DNA of 13,198 bases from a candidate division TA06 bacterium SM23_40 (GTDB lineage Bacteria; LJUI01; SM1-40), in contig LJUI01000068.1 of assembly GCA_001303705.1 (NCBI GenBank), positions 1 to 13,198 on the forward strand. The letters are read 5' to 3'. Position numbers and translations under genes: made by a program. Below are positions 6,975 to 13,198 of the stretch, in pieces (the first letter of the stretch is position 1; every line of letters starts with the position of its first letter). The notes under the pieces are model-generated. The model was not told the DNA's origin and did not search any database. It saw nothing but the letters and a program-made list of their open reading frames with translations.

Positions 6975-8384
6975 TCAGGATCGATCACGTATGGACAGAA
7001 GGATGCGCTGGGCCTCAAACGACGCGAGTTCCTTCTCATAAAACCCTCGGAGCGATGCATAATCCTGCCTCCCCATGAGGGAGTACGTCATCTGCTTCCC
7101 TTCCTCGACTCCCGGCTGGTCAAAGGGATTCACGTCCCAGAGTCTGGCGATGAAGATGACGAGCACCTCCATGAAGTAGAACAGGGCGCCGAGCGTGTGA
7201 GCGGAGATGTCCCTCAGGACTATTCGATAGCAGGGGCGTCCTGCGCGGACGAGGCTCATCTCGGTCGCCAGCTGTTCGATCTTTAGCTGCTCGCCCATCG
7301 TGTGGCCCGCGAAGTACGAATATTCCTTCTCTGAGGGGAATCCCCCGGCGATCCTCACGTCGGCGGTAAAGGCGTCGATGGTGACGAATCCATACGCCTT
7401 ATCGTTGGGTCCCTCCTTGAACAACTGCAATAGTGAGTGCTGATCAGTGGCGCCGAGGGCCGCCAGCGGGGTGGTGCCTGAGTTGACGATCGCTCCAGCC
7501 GTTGACTCTTTCTTCCCGAGACTCTCCGACCAGAGCTGCACGAACCAGAGTCCGAACTGAGCGAGCGACGTGCCGTAGCTGAAGAGCACGTGGATCGACT
7601 TACCTTTGGCGGCGAGTTCAGCGAGGCAGGATCCCAGGAGCAGAACAGGGTTCTGCCCGGCGGGGGTATCGAGGATGGCCTGATGGGTCGCCCGCGCCCC
7701 AGCCAGCAGTTGCCTGCTGTCGATCCCGATGAGTTCCGCCGGGAGGAATCCCACCGGGGATAGAACGGAATACCTCCCCGGCAGGTCTGGCGGCATATGG
7801 AAGGTGTGACACCCGAGGCGTTTCGCTATTCGGTTGATGCCGTTATCGCCGGGGGCACAGATGATGACGATATCCTCCTGAGAGCCCCCTGCCTTTGCGT
7901 ATCTGTCGAGGAAATGGAGGAAATTGGCGGCCGATTCCGGCGTCGAGCCGGATTTGCTGATGTAGATGAGGCCGGTCGTTCGGGGATCGAGGAAGGCGCC
8001 TACCTGCTCCGCCATGACTGGATCGACATTGTCCAGAACCAGGACTCGCGGTTCGTCGTGGGCAAGCGCCTGACGATGATGGAACGGCCCCTTCAGCGTC
8101 TGCTCGATGGCGCGGAATCCGAGGCTCGACCCTCCGATACCGAAGAGGATGAAATCTCTGTACTTCTCGCGCAGGGACGCGGCTGTCTCCCTGACAGCCG
8201 GCAGGGAAGGATCTGAGAACGGGCGGGCGATCGGGAGGTCGTTCTTCTCCAGGGCATCTCGTATCTCATCGAATGGAGAACCGTATCGCTCGTCGATTGA
8301 TCGAAATGCCGACTGCGAAAGGAAGTTCTCAGAATCCTCGTCATTCACCAGATGACCGACATCGATCGTCAGGATCTCCACCAT
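6975..8384 (-). CDS. pgi: Glucose-6-phosphate isomerase
   Basis: A 469-residue cytosolic enzyme that interconverts glucose-6-phosphate and fructose-6-phosphate in glycolysis and gluconeogenesis. Two sugar-isomerase folds are seen. Motifs are GIGGSSLG (82-89, phosphate loop), SKSGSTPE (143-150, phosphate-binding serines and threonine), GRYSVLSPVG (203-212), SESLGK with Glu287 as the likely base, GATDQHS with His316, and QPGVEEGK with Lys430. All key positions are present. The length is that of the shorter bacterial form (about 450) rather than the 550-residue enterobacterial form. I chose the ATG at 8384 because GGGAG lies 8 nt upstream; the ATG at 8399 adds five residues and has no clear ribosome site. 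It is the second gene of an operon behind the cupin gene, which ends 25 nt upstream, and runs convergent to lgt. Confidence 0.97.
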   Translation of the reverse strand: MVEILTIDVGHLVNDEDSENFLSQSAFRSIDERYGSPFDEIRDALEKNDLPIARPFSDPSLPAVRETAASLREKYRDFILFGIGGSSLGFRAIEQTLKGPFHHRQALAHDEPRVLVLDNVDPVMAEQVGAFLDPRTTGLIYISKSGSTPESAANFLHFLDRYAKAGGSQEDIVIICAPGDNGINRIAKRLGCHTFHMPPDLPGRYSVLSPVGFLPAELIGIDSRQLLAGARATHQAILDTPAGQNPVLLLGSCLAELAAKGKSIHVLFSYGTSLAQFGLWFVQLWSESLGKKESTAGAIVNSGTTPLAALGATDQHSLLQLFKEGPNDKAYGFVTIDAFTADVRIAGGFPSEKEYSYFAGHTMGEQLKIEQLATEMSLVRAGRPCYRIVLRDISAHTLGALFYFMEVLVIFIARLWDVNPFDQPGVEEGKQMTYSLMGRQDYASLRGFYEKELASFEAQRILLSIRDRS

Positions 8385-8392
8385 CGCCGATA

Positions 8393-8397
8393 CTCCC
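8393..8397 (-). promoter_or_regulatory. Ribosome binding site that favours the 8384 start of pgi
   Basis: On the minus strand GGGAG (8397 to 8393) is 8 nt before the ATG at 8384. It overlaps the alternative ATG (8399-8397), which makes that upstream ATG less likely to be the start. Confidence 0.55.
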
Positions 8398-8409
8398 ATT
8401 ACGCCGAGA

Positions 8410-8784
8410 TCAGGTCTGACTCCGGCCGTACATGTCCTCGAACCTCACGATATCGTCCTCGTCGGCGTGCCCGAATGAGATCTCCAGTACTCTTCCCTGT
8501 GCGCCGCGCGAAGCGAGCCGGTGCTTCACTCTTCTCAAAATTACGATCTCGTCGCCGGGCTTCGGCTCCAGTACTTCATCATCGAGCTCTACCTGAAGAC
8601 CTTCGTCCAGTATGACCCAGAGCTCGTCTCTGTGCTCGTGGGACTGTTTGCTCAGCATCTGTTTGGGGTCCACGGTGAGCACCTTGACGGTGCATTCCTC
8701 ATTGTGCGTATACCGTCTGAACTTCCCCCATGGTCTCACGTCTTGGAGGATTCTCTCCCTGATTGCATTCTCCTCTGGATCCAT
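8410..8784 (-). CDS. Cupin of the mannose-6-phosphate isomerase type II family (stand-alone)
   Basis: A 124-residue single cupin. The sequence follows the C-terminal domain of bifunctional ManC/AlgA-type proteins (mannose-6-phosphate isomerase type II): RPWGKFRR (17-24), the first cupin motif with metal ligands H49, H51 and E54 in SHEHRDELWVIL, PGDEIVILRRVKHRL with H88 as the fourth ligand, and the family ending DEDDIVRFEDMYGR. That family isomerises mannose-6-phosphate and fructose-6-phosphate, so the likely role is a small phosphomannose isomerase or a sugar-phosphate binding relative. The nucleotidyltransferase half of ManC is absent. It is first in a two-gene operon with pgi, which shares the substrate fructose-6-phosphate. 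The start has GAGGGAG 8 nt upstream. Family membership is firm; activity is inferred. Confidence 0.85.
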   Translation of the reverse strand: MDPEENAIRERILQDVRPWGKFRRYTHNEECTVKVLTVDPKQMLSKQSHEHRDELWVILDEGLQVELDDEVLEPKPGDEIVILRRVKHRLASRGAQGRVLEISFGHADEDDIVRFEDMYGRSQT

Positions 8785-8881
8785 TGCTACATCTCCCTCA
8801 GGGTCGTCTTGAACCGATCAGAACGCCATTTCGGCATCCAGGTCTGAAGATCGGGCTGAGCCTGCTGTCCCCACCGGCTGA

Positions 8882-8910
8882 GAGATACACGAAAATGCGA
8901 TCGATGTCAA
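8882..8910 (-). promoter_or_regulatory. Candidate promoter of the cupin-pgi operon
   Basis: On the minus strand a perfect TTGACA (8910 to 8905) is followed after 17 nt by TATCTC (8887 to 8882). The -10 matches 3 of 6, including the first two positions. Transcription would start near 8875, giving a leader of about 90 nt before the cupin start. Confidence 0.5.
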
Positions 8911-9060
8911 TCGGAAACAGAGCGGCAAGTATACGATGTCCTCACGTGGGCATCCGCATCGCGCTTGTGCCTGTTCATCCTGTTCGTGCAGTTGCCGATA
9001 TCGATGGCGTCTCCCGGGAACATAGGGGGTCTGTTCGGCGCAACTTCTCTCTTTTTCTGG

Positions 9061-9089
9061 TTGACGGAAAGAGATGAGTGTGATATATG
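9061..9089 (+). promoter_or_regulatory. Candidate promoter of the C25 peptidase gene
   Basis: TTGACG (9061-9066) and TATATG (9084-9089) are separated by exactly 17 nt (5 of 6 and 4 of 6 matches). Transcription would start near 9096 and leave an unusually long leader of about 265 nt before ATG 9361. A T-rich stretch (TCTCTCTTTTTCT) lies just upstream of the -35. Confidence 0.55.
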
Positions 9090-9168
9090 TAAATTGAACC
9101 GGGTACGCACTACCTGAAATGGAGATTCTTGCCCGGTGTGTCAGATGGAAGTCGTGTGACCCACTTTC

Positions 9169-9199
9169 TGGCGCGCCTGCTGTGGTGGGCCATTTTTTT
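9169..9199 (+). terminator. Terminator-like hairpin inside the C25 leader (possible attenuator)
   Basis: TGGCGCGC (9169-9176) pairs with GTGGGCCA (9185-9192) in 7 of 8 positions (one G-G mismatch, one G.U), with an 8-nt loop, and is followed at once by seven T (9193-9199). This is the form of an intrinsic terminator. No plus-strand gene ends nearby, and it lies downstream of the promoter candidate at 9061-9089, so it would act on the C25 leader itself. Confidence 0.45.
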
Positions 9200-9220
9200 C
9201 CCCCCGGGCCGGGCGTGCAT

Positions 9221-9320
9221 TGGCAGCCAGGGGTCCTGCCCGCATGTCGGAGCTCCTAGCCGGATGTCGGAGGTCCTGCTGGCATCTCGGAGGTCGGACC
9301 CGGATGTTGAGGGTCCTCCG
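9221..9320 (+). repeat. Degenerate 20-bp tandem repeat in the C25 leader
   Basis: Consecutive 20-nt blocks starting at 9241, 9261, 9281 and 9301 align without gaps to an approximate consensus CGGATGTCGGAGGTCCTGCT. A weaker copy lies at 9221-9240, about 13 of 20 to the 9261 unit. The period is not a multiple of three and the reading frame shifts at each unit, so the array is not coding. Units carry an ATG and a GGAG(G) at fixed places. The C25 ribosome site GGAGG at 9349 falls in the same 20-nt register (9249, 9269, 9289, 9349). One block, 9321-9340, does not match. Confidence 0.7.
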
Positions 9321-9348
9321 GCACCTGGGGAATAGGGTCGCACGTGAT

Positions 9349-9353
9349 GGAGG
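9349..9353 (+). promoter_or_regulatory. Ribosome binding site that sets the C25 gene start at 9361
   Basis: GGAGG lies 7 nt before ATG 9361, and the protein then begins with a clear signal peptide. The in-frame ATG at 9220 would put 47 Arg-rich residues, encoded by the tandem repeat, ahead of the signal peptide. Confidence 0.85.
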
Positions 9354-9360
9354 TAGTAGC

Positions 9361-12300
9361 ATGAGCGTGCGCTTCATCATATCCGTGCCTCTTCTCGTGG
9401 TGTCTGTGTGGGGAGTAGTGAGCGGCAGTACGTGGGCAGCTTCCACTGATACCGAGGACGCGATGTGGACAGCTGCCAGGGCCGTCGAAGAGAGTGTCCT
9501 GCTCGAATCCGTGACGATAGACGGCCAACTGACGCGGGTCAACTACAGCTTGCCGTCAGGTACCGCGACGGCGTGGCTGGAGGCGGCGCATTCCTTCGCG
9601 GGGGATCACGTGTACTCTCCTTCATCCGATGCTGATGTGGTCCAGACCGCCGGACCGGCCGATCAGCTTCGCCGGTCCGGGCCGTATCCGGACGTAGCCG
9701 CGTTTGTCCGCCTGGCCGACCGGGGTCGGGTTCGTGTACGGATCACCAATGCCACGATGGTCGATCACGAGGGTGCGATTTCGCACGATCCAACGGGTCT
9801 CGCGGCCTCCGGTGAAGCAGGGCCTGGGACCGGGGGGACAGGGACGCCGGTCCAGGCCGGCGAGCCGGTCATACTGCGCGATCTCCGCCTGCTCCCGCTC
9901 ACGATCGTGCCTGTCGCTTTCGATTCTGCGGGGACGATACGTGGTGTATATACGGAACTGACCGTTGAGGTGGAGTGTGACGGCGTGGCCGGGGTGAACG
10001 AGAAAGTGCGCCCGGCGCGCGCACGGTCGAGGCCGTTCGCATCGCTCTATGGGTCGTTGCTTCCCGAGCACGTGTCTCCGCTGGAGGGGAGCGGGGAGCC
10101 AGGGGCGTATCTGTTCATCGTCCCTGACAGCGAGTACGACCGAATCCTGCCGCTCGTTGAGTGGAAGCGGCTCGTAGGACACGACACGGCCGTAGCCCTG
10201 ACGTCTCAGATCGGACCCTCGGAATATCAGATCCGGACCTACATTCAATGGGCGTACGATAACTGGGACCCGCCGCCGACCTACGTAGTGCTCGTGGGCG
10301 ACATCGACGGAGACATCGCAGTGCCGACGTGGACGTACCAGGCAGACGCTGAGACAGACGTCACGGATCTGCCGTATGGACTTCTGGAAGGAGATGACTA
10401 TTTCCCCGAAGTGATGGTGGGACGTCTCTCAGTGCGCACGTCGAGTCAGCTCGAGACGATTGTGGCGAAGATCCTCTCGTACGAGCGCGATCCTCATGTT
10501 GCCGATCCGGGCTGGTTCGAGCGGGCCCTCATGATTGCCGATACGACGAGCATATCGTGCCTGTGGACCAAAGAGTGGGTGAAGAATCTGATGCTCGACC
10601 ACGGGTACTCGGAGATCGATACTGTATGGTACTCCTGGTACATCAACCCCTCGCCGGTCTTCTCTTCGATCAACCAGGGCGTTGGTTTCGTGAACTATCG
10701 CGGGTTCGCGTACTGGGGAGGGTTCTCCAATGGCTACGTCTATGCTCTCAGCAACGGCCATCGTCTCCCGGTGGTGACGGATATCGTCTGTGAGGGGGGC
10801 GACTACGAGTGGCCTGAGTGCTTTGGCGAGGCGTGGATACGGGCCGGATCCGCACTCGTCCCGAGAGGAGCGGTCACCTACATCGGGACGAGCGAACTCT
10901 ATACGCACACTCGATTCAATAACTGCCTCGATACGGGAATATACCACGGCATCTTCGAGGAGGGGCTCGCCACGCCAGGCCTGGCGCTGCTGCGAGGGAA
11001 GCTTGAGCTGTACAATGATTTCCCCCATAACCGCGGTTCAGGGGGGCCTGACAACTCGGTGGAGTGCTACTTCCACACCTATAACATCCTGGGCGATCCC
11101 GGCCTGGCGATGTGGACCGCGGCCCCTCAGGCGATGACGGTCGATCACCCGGAGCGTATTCCGGTGGGTACGAACCTCATCGAGGTGACCGTACACGATT
11201 CGAGTACCGCCTTGCCGATCGAAGATGCGCTCGTGTCGCTCGTGGGCAGCGAAGCCGCTCACGGGTGGACCGATGGATCGGGCTCGGCCCGACTCATCGT
11301 CGACATCCAGGTCCCTGATTCGATAGCGGTGACAGTGACGAAGGCGAACAGCCGGCCGTACACGGGGCACCTGCTCGCCGAGAGTGACGCGCTCTGTCTC
11401 GGGTATTGGGCCCACTCGATCGATGACGACACCCTTGGCGCAAGCCAGGGAAACGGGGATGGCGTCATCAACCCGGGTGAGAGGATCGAGCTTGCCGTCC
11501 AGATAAGGAATTTCGGCCTCGACAGCACCGCTGTCGACCCGAGATCACTGCTGCATTCGACCGATCCCTACGTTGCGGTGATCGATTCGATCGAGCTCTT
11601 CGGAGATATCCCACCGGGCGACATTGCAGTTCCACTCGCTCCGTTTGTGGTCGATGTCTCGCCACTCAGCCCCCATGACCATTGTGCACAGCTTGAGCTT
11701 CAGATGTCGGCCGCCAGTGGCGACACGTGGGATGCTGGCTTCGACCTGCTCCTCGGCGCCCCTCGTCTCACCTATGCTGGACGCGTGATCGACGACGGCG
11801 ATGACGGAGTGCTCGACCCCGGCGAATCGGCCTCGCTCGTCATCTCACTGGCAAACAGCGGCCCGCTCGGCATCACTTCAGTACACGGCTCCCTCGAATC
11901 GTCTCACACCGGGATCGATATCCTCGGCGGCGAGGCACTGTTCGGCGATATCGCGGCGAACGGTGGTGGAGGCAATGGAGAGGACCCGTTCTTCTTGTCC
12001 GCCGCACCTGAGATTCCCCGGGGCACGAAGGTCGACTTCTCTCTCGTCTTGAGCGGGGTGTTGCCCAATGCACATCGCTACCGCCAGATCGTCGACTTCT
12101 CTCTCCATGTCGGGGCTGCAGGCGAAGACGATCCCTTGGGACCTGACATCTATGGGTACTATGCGTTCGACAGCGGAGATACGGTACGCTACGCCGAGGC
12201 CCCCCGCTTCGAGTGGATCGAGATAGACCCCGCTTACGGCGGTGGGGGGTCGATGCTCAACATCGACGATTACGGCTATCAGCTCGATGCGACGGCCGTG

Positions 12301-13173
12301 CTCGATCTCCCGTTCACGTTCCGATACTATGGCGAGGATTACGACTGCATCAGTGTCTGCTCGAATGGGTGGATCGCCATGGACACGACGTGGATGACCG
12401 GGTTCCGCAACTGGCCGATCGGAGCGCCTCTCTGCCCGAAGGGAGTCGTCGCCCCGTTCTGGGATGACCTGTTCATTCCCTCGCCGGACTCTTCCGGGAT
12501 ATTCTACTACCACGATGCTGCGGGGAAACGGTTCATCGTCGAGTGGAGCCGTGTGCGGATCATCGTACAGAGCTGGGCGCATCCATTTCGCCAGACATTC
12601 CAGGTGATCCTTCACGACCCGGCCTACACCAGCACGCCGACGGGAGACGGGGAGATCGTCTTCCAATACAGAAATGTGCTGAATGCAGACAACTACGACA
12701 ACTATGCGACGGTTGGCATCCTTTCCCCATCCGGCACAGATGGCCTTGAGTATACGTATTCCAGTCTCTATCCTCCCCAGGCAGGAGCGCTCCACGACGG
12801 TCTCGCGATCAAGTGGACGACCGAACTGGGAGAAGTGATCCCGACCGAGGTGGAGGGCGAGCCTGACGTCGAGCTGACTGCGCCCCCCTCCTGGGCCCTT
12901 TCCCAGAGCTATCCCAATCCGTTTTTCGCCTTTCGCGGCCCGGCTACGATCACGTACGGGCTTCCCCGCGACGCTGCAGTAGAGCTTGCCGTGTACAACG
13001 TGATGGGACAGCTTGTGCGCACGCTCGTTGCAGAAGATCAGTCTGCTGGGGTGTACACCGTTACGTGGGACGGGAGGGACGCCCAGGGCGGGCGCGTGGC
13101 GAGCGGCGTCTACTTCTACAGCCTCGTGACGCCACAGGAAGATCTCGTCCGCAAGATCGTTCTCATCAACTAG
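9361..13173 (+). CDS. Secreted peptidase C25 (gingipain) family protein with beta modules and C-terminal sorting-type domain
   Basis: A 1270-residue exported protein. The signal peptide is about 1-27 (FIISVPLLVVSVWGVV, then STWAAS). Residues about 28-240 resemble the C25 propeptide. The C25 domain spans about 248-585, with YVVLVGDIDGD (308-318), GDDYFPEVMVGR (344-355), Cys477 in DIVCEGGDY, CFGEAWIRAG, and the closing YNILGDPGL (574-582). The nucleophile Cys is present, but where gingipains have the catalytic His-Gly this protein reads NYRGFAYWGG (445-454); His467 in NGHRLP is the nearest alternative, so activity is uncertain. Next come an Ig-like domain (about 590-672), two related modules with GNGDGVINPGE (697-707) and DDGDDGVLDPGE (811-822), a beta-rich domain (about 930-1155), and a FlgD-like/type A sorting-type tail (about 1176-1270; SQSYPNPF, YNVMGQLVRTL, WDGRDAQGG, SGVYFYSL, KIVLIN). 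It is probably processed at the cell surface; its substrate is unknown. It seems monocistronic within the window. Confidence 0.88.
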   Translation: MSVRFIISVPLLVVSVWGVVSGSTWAASTDTEDAMWTAARAVEESVLLESVTIDGQLTRVNYSLPSGTATAWLEAAHSFAGDHVYSPSSDADVVQTAGPADQLRRSGPYPDVAAFVRLADRGRVRVRITNATMVDHEGAISHDPTGLAASGEAGPGTGGTGTPVQAGEPVILRDLRLLPLTIVPVAFDSAGTIRGVYTELTVEVECDGVAGVNEKVRPARARSRPFASLYGSLLPEHVSPLEGSGEPGAYLFIVPDSEYDRILPLVEWKRLVGHDTAVALTSQIGPSEYQIRTYIQWAYDNWDPPPTYVVLVGDIDGDIAVPTWTYQADAETDVTDLPYGLLEGDDYFPEVMVGRLSVRTSSQLETIVAKILSYERDPHVADPGWFERALMIADTTSISCLWTKEWVKNLMLDHGYSEIDTVWYSWYINPSPVFSSINQGVGFVNYRGFAYWGGFSNGYVYALSNGHRLPVVTDIVCEGGDYEWPECFGEAWIRAGSALVPRGAVTYIGTSELYTHTRFNNCLDTGIYHGIFEEGLATPGLALLRGKLELYNDFPHNRGSGGPDNSVECYFHTYNILGDPGLAMWTAAPQAMTVDHPERIPVGTNLIEVTVHDSSTALPIEDALVSLVGSEAAHGWTDGSGSARLIVDIQVPDSIAVTVTKANSRPYTGHLLAESDALCLGYWAHSIDDDTLGASQGNGDGVINPGERIELAVQIRNFGLDSTAVDPRSLLHSTDPYVAVIDSIELFGDIPPGDIAVPLAPFVVDVSPLSPHDHCAQLELQMSAASGDTWDAGFDLLLGAPRLTYAGRVIDDGDDGVLDPGESASLVISLANSGPLGITSVHGSLESSHTGIDILGGEALFGDIAANGGGGNGEDPFFLSAAPEIPRGTKVDFSLVLSGVLPNAHRYRQIVDFSLHVGAAGEDDPLGPDIYGYYAFDSGDTVRYAEAPRFEWIEIDPAYGGGGSMLNIDDYGYQLDATAVLDLPFTFRYYGEDYDCISVCSNGWIAMDTTWMTGFRNWPIGAPLCPKGVVAPFWDDLFIPSPDSSGIFYYHDAAGKRFIVEWSRVRIIVQSWAHPFRQTFQVILHDPAYTSTPTGDGEIVFQYRNVLNADNYDNYATVGILSPSGTDGLEYTYSSLYPPQAGALHDGLAIKWTTELGEVIPTEVEGEPDVELTAPPSWALSQSYPNPFFAFRGPATITYGLPRDAAVELAVYNVMGQLVRTLVAEDQSAGVYTVTWDGRDAQGGRVASGVYFYSLVTPQEDLVRKIVLIN

Positions 13174-13198
13174 GGGGCCTCGACTACTTAATTCATTT

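Larger units (their letters stand above)
8785..9360. other. Divergent non-coding regulatory region (576 nt)
   Basis: It separates the minus-strand cupin-pgi operon from the plus-strand C25 gene. Contents from left to right are a ribosome site for the cupin, a minus-strand promoter candidate (8882-8910), about 150 nt with nothing recognised (8911-9060), a plus-strand promoter candidate (9061-9089), a 5' hairpin (ACCGGG 9098-9103 with CCCGGT 9132-9137), a terminator-like hairpin (9169-9199), a T7C6 run, a 20-bp tandem repeat (9221-9320) and the C25 ribosome site (9349-9353). Short open frames here look non-coding: no ribosome sites, no recognisable motifs. Confidence 0.7.

Noticed and set aside
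8763-9077. Small plus-strand gene (104 codons) in the divergent region
   Set aside because: It starts inside the cupin gene on the other strand, has no clear ribosome site, and its translation shows no motif or hydrophobic pattern.
9221-9320. CRISPR array
   Set aside because: The 20-bp units are directly adjacent with no spacers between them, and no cas gene is present.
9220-9360. A longer N-terminus of the C25 protein beginning at ATG 9220
   Set aside because: It would be encoded by the 20-bp tandem repeat, has no ribosome site and would bury the signal peptide behind 47 Arg-rich residues. GGAGG before 9361 gives a far better start.
11878-12795. Long open frame (305 codons) on the minus strand inside the C25 gene
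   Set aside because: It lies wholly antisense to a frame with recognisable protein motifs, its translation is rich in Arg, Asp and Val without known motifs, and such frames are expected opposite GC-rich genes.

Overview
The window is a stretch of bacterial chromosome, moderately GC-rich by eye. It probably comes from a Gram-negative member of the FCB group. Candidate phyla such as Eisenbacteria, Krumholzibacteriota or Latescibacteria would fit. Two things point there: large secreted proteins ending in a FlgD-like / type A sorting-type C-terminal domain (one complete, one cut by the left edge), and a gingipain-like peptidase built from several beta modules. The taxon is an inference from protein style, not from a marker gene search.

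Layout, left to right. (1) 1-291 is the 3' end of an exported protein of unknown function with a C-terminal sorting/Ig-like tail. (2) 292-616 is a non-coding leader with three hairpins and the best promoter candidate for the next operon. (3) 617-6962 is a tightly packed plus-strand operon for rod-shape cell-wall elongation: mreB, mreC, mreD, mrdA (PBP2) and rodA, followed by lgt (prolipoprotein diacylglyceryl transferase). Junctions within mreB-mrdA are 1 nt apart or 4-nt ATGA overlaps. (4) 6975-8784, on the minus strand and tail to tail with lgt, holds a two-gene operon: a small cupin of the mannose-6-phosphate isomerase type, then pgi (glucose-6-phosphate isomerase). (5) 8785-9360 is a divergent regulatory region. 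It has one sigma70-like promoter facing each way, a terminator-like hairpin in the plus-strand leader, and a degenerate 20-bp tandem repeat that runs up to the ribosome binding site of the next gene. (6) 9361-13173 encodes a 1270-residue secreted peptidase C25 (gingipain) family protein.

The cell-wall operon is a complete elongasome set. MreB filaments organise the machine, MreC and MreD link it to the membrane, RodA polymerises glycan and PBP2 cross-links it; Lgt supplies lipid modification of lipoproteins. The pgi/cupin pair acts at the fructose-6-phosphate node, which feeds glycolysis and possibly mannose-derived sugars. These gene families are all known. I see no new multi-gene system. 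The parts most worth a second look are the leader of the C25 gene (attenuator-like hairpin plus 20-bp repeats in phase with the Shine-Dalgarno sequence) and the C25 active site, where the expected His-Gly motif is replaced while the Cys is kept.
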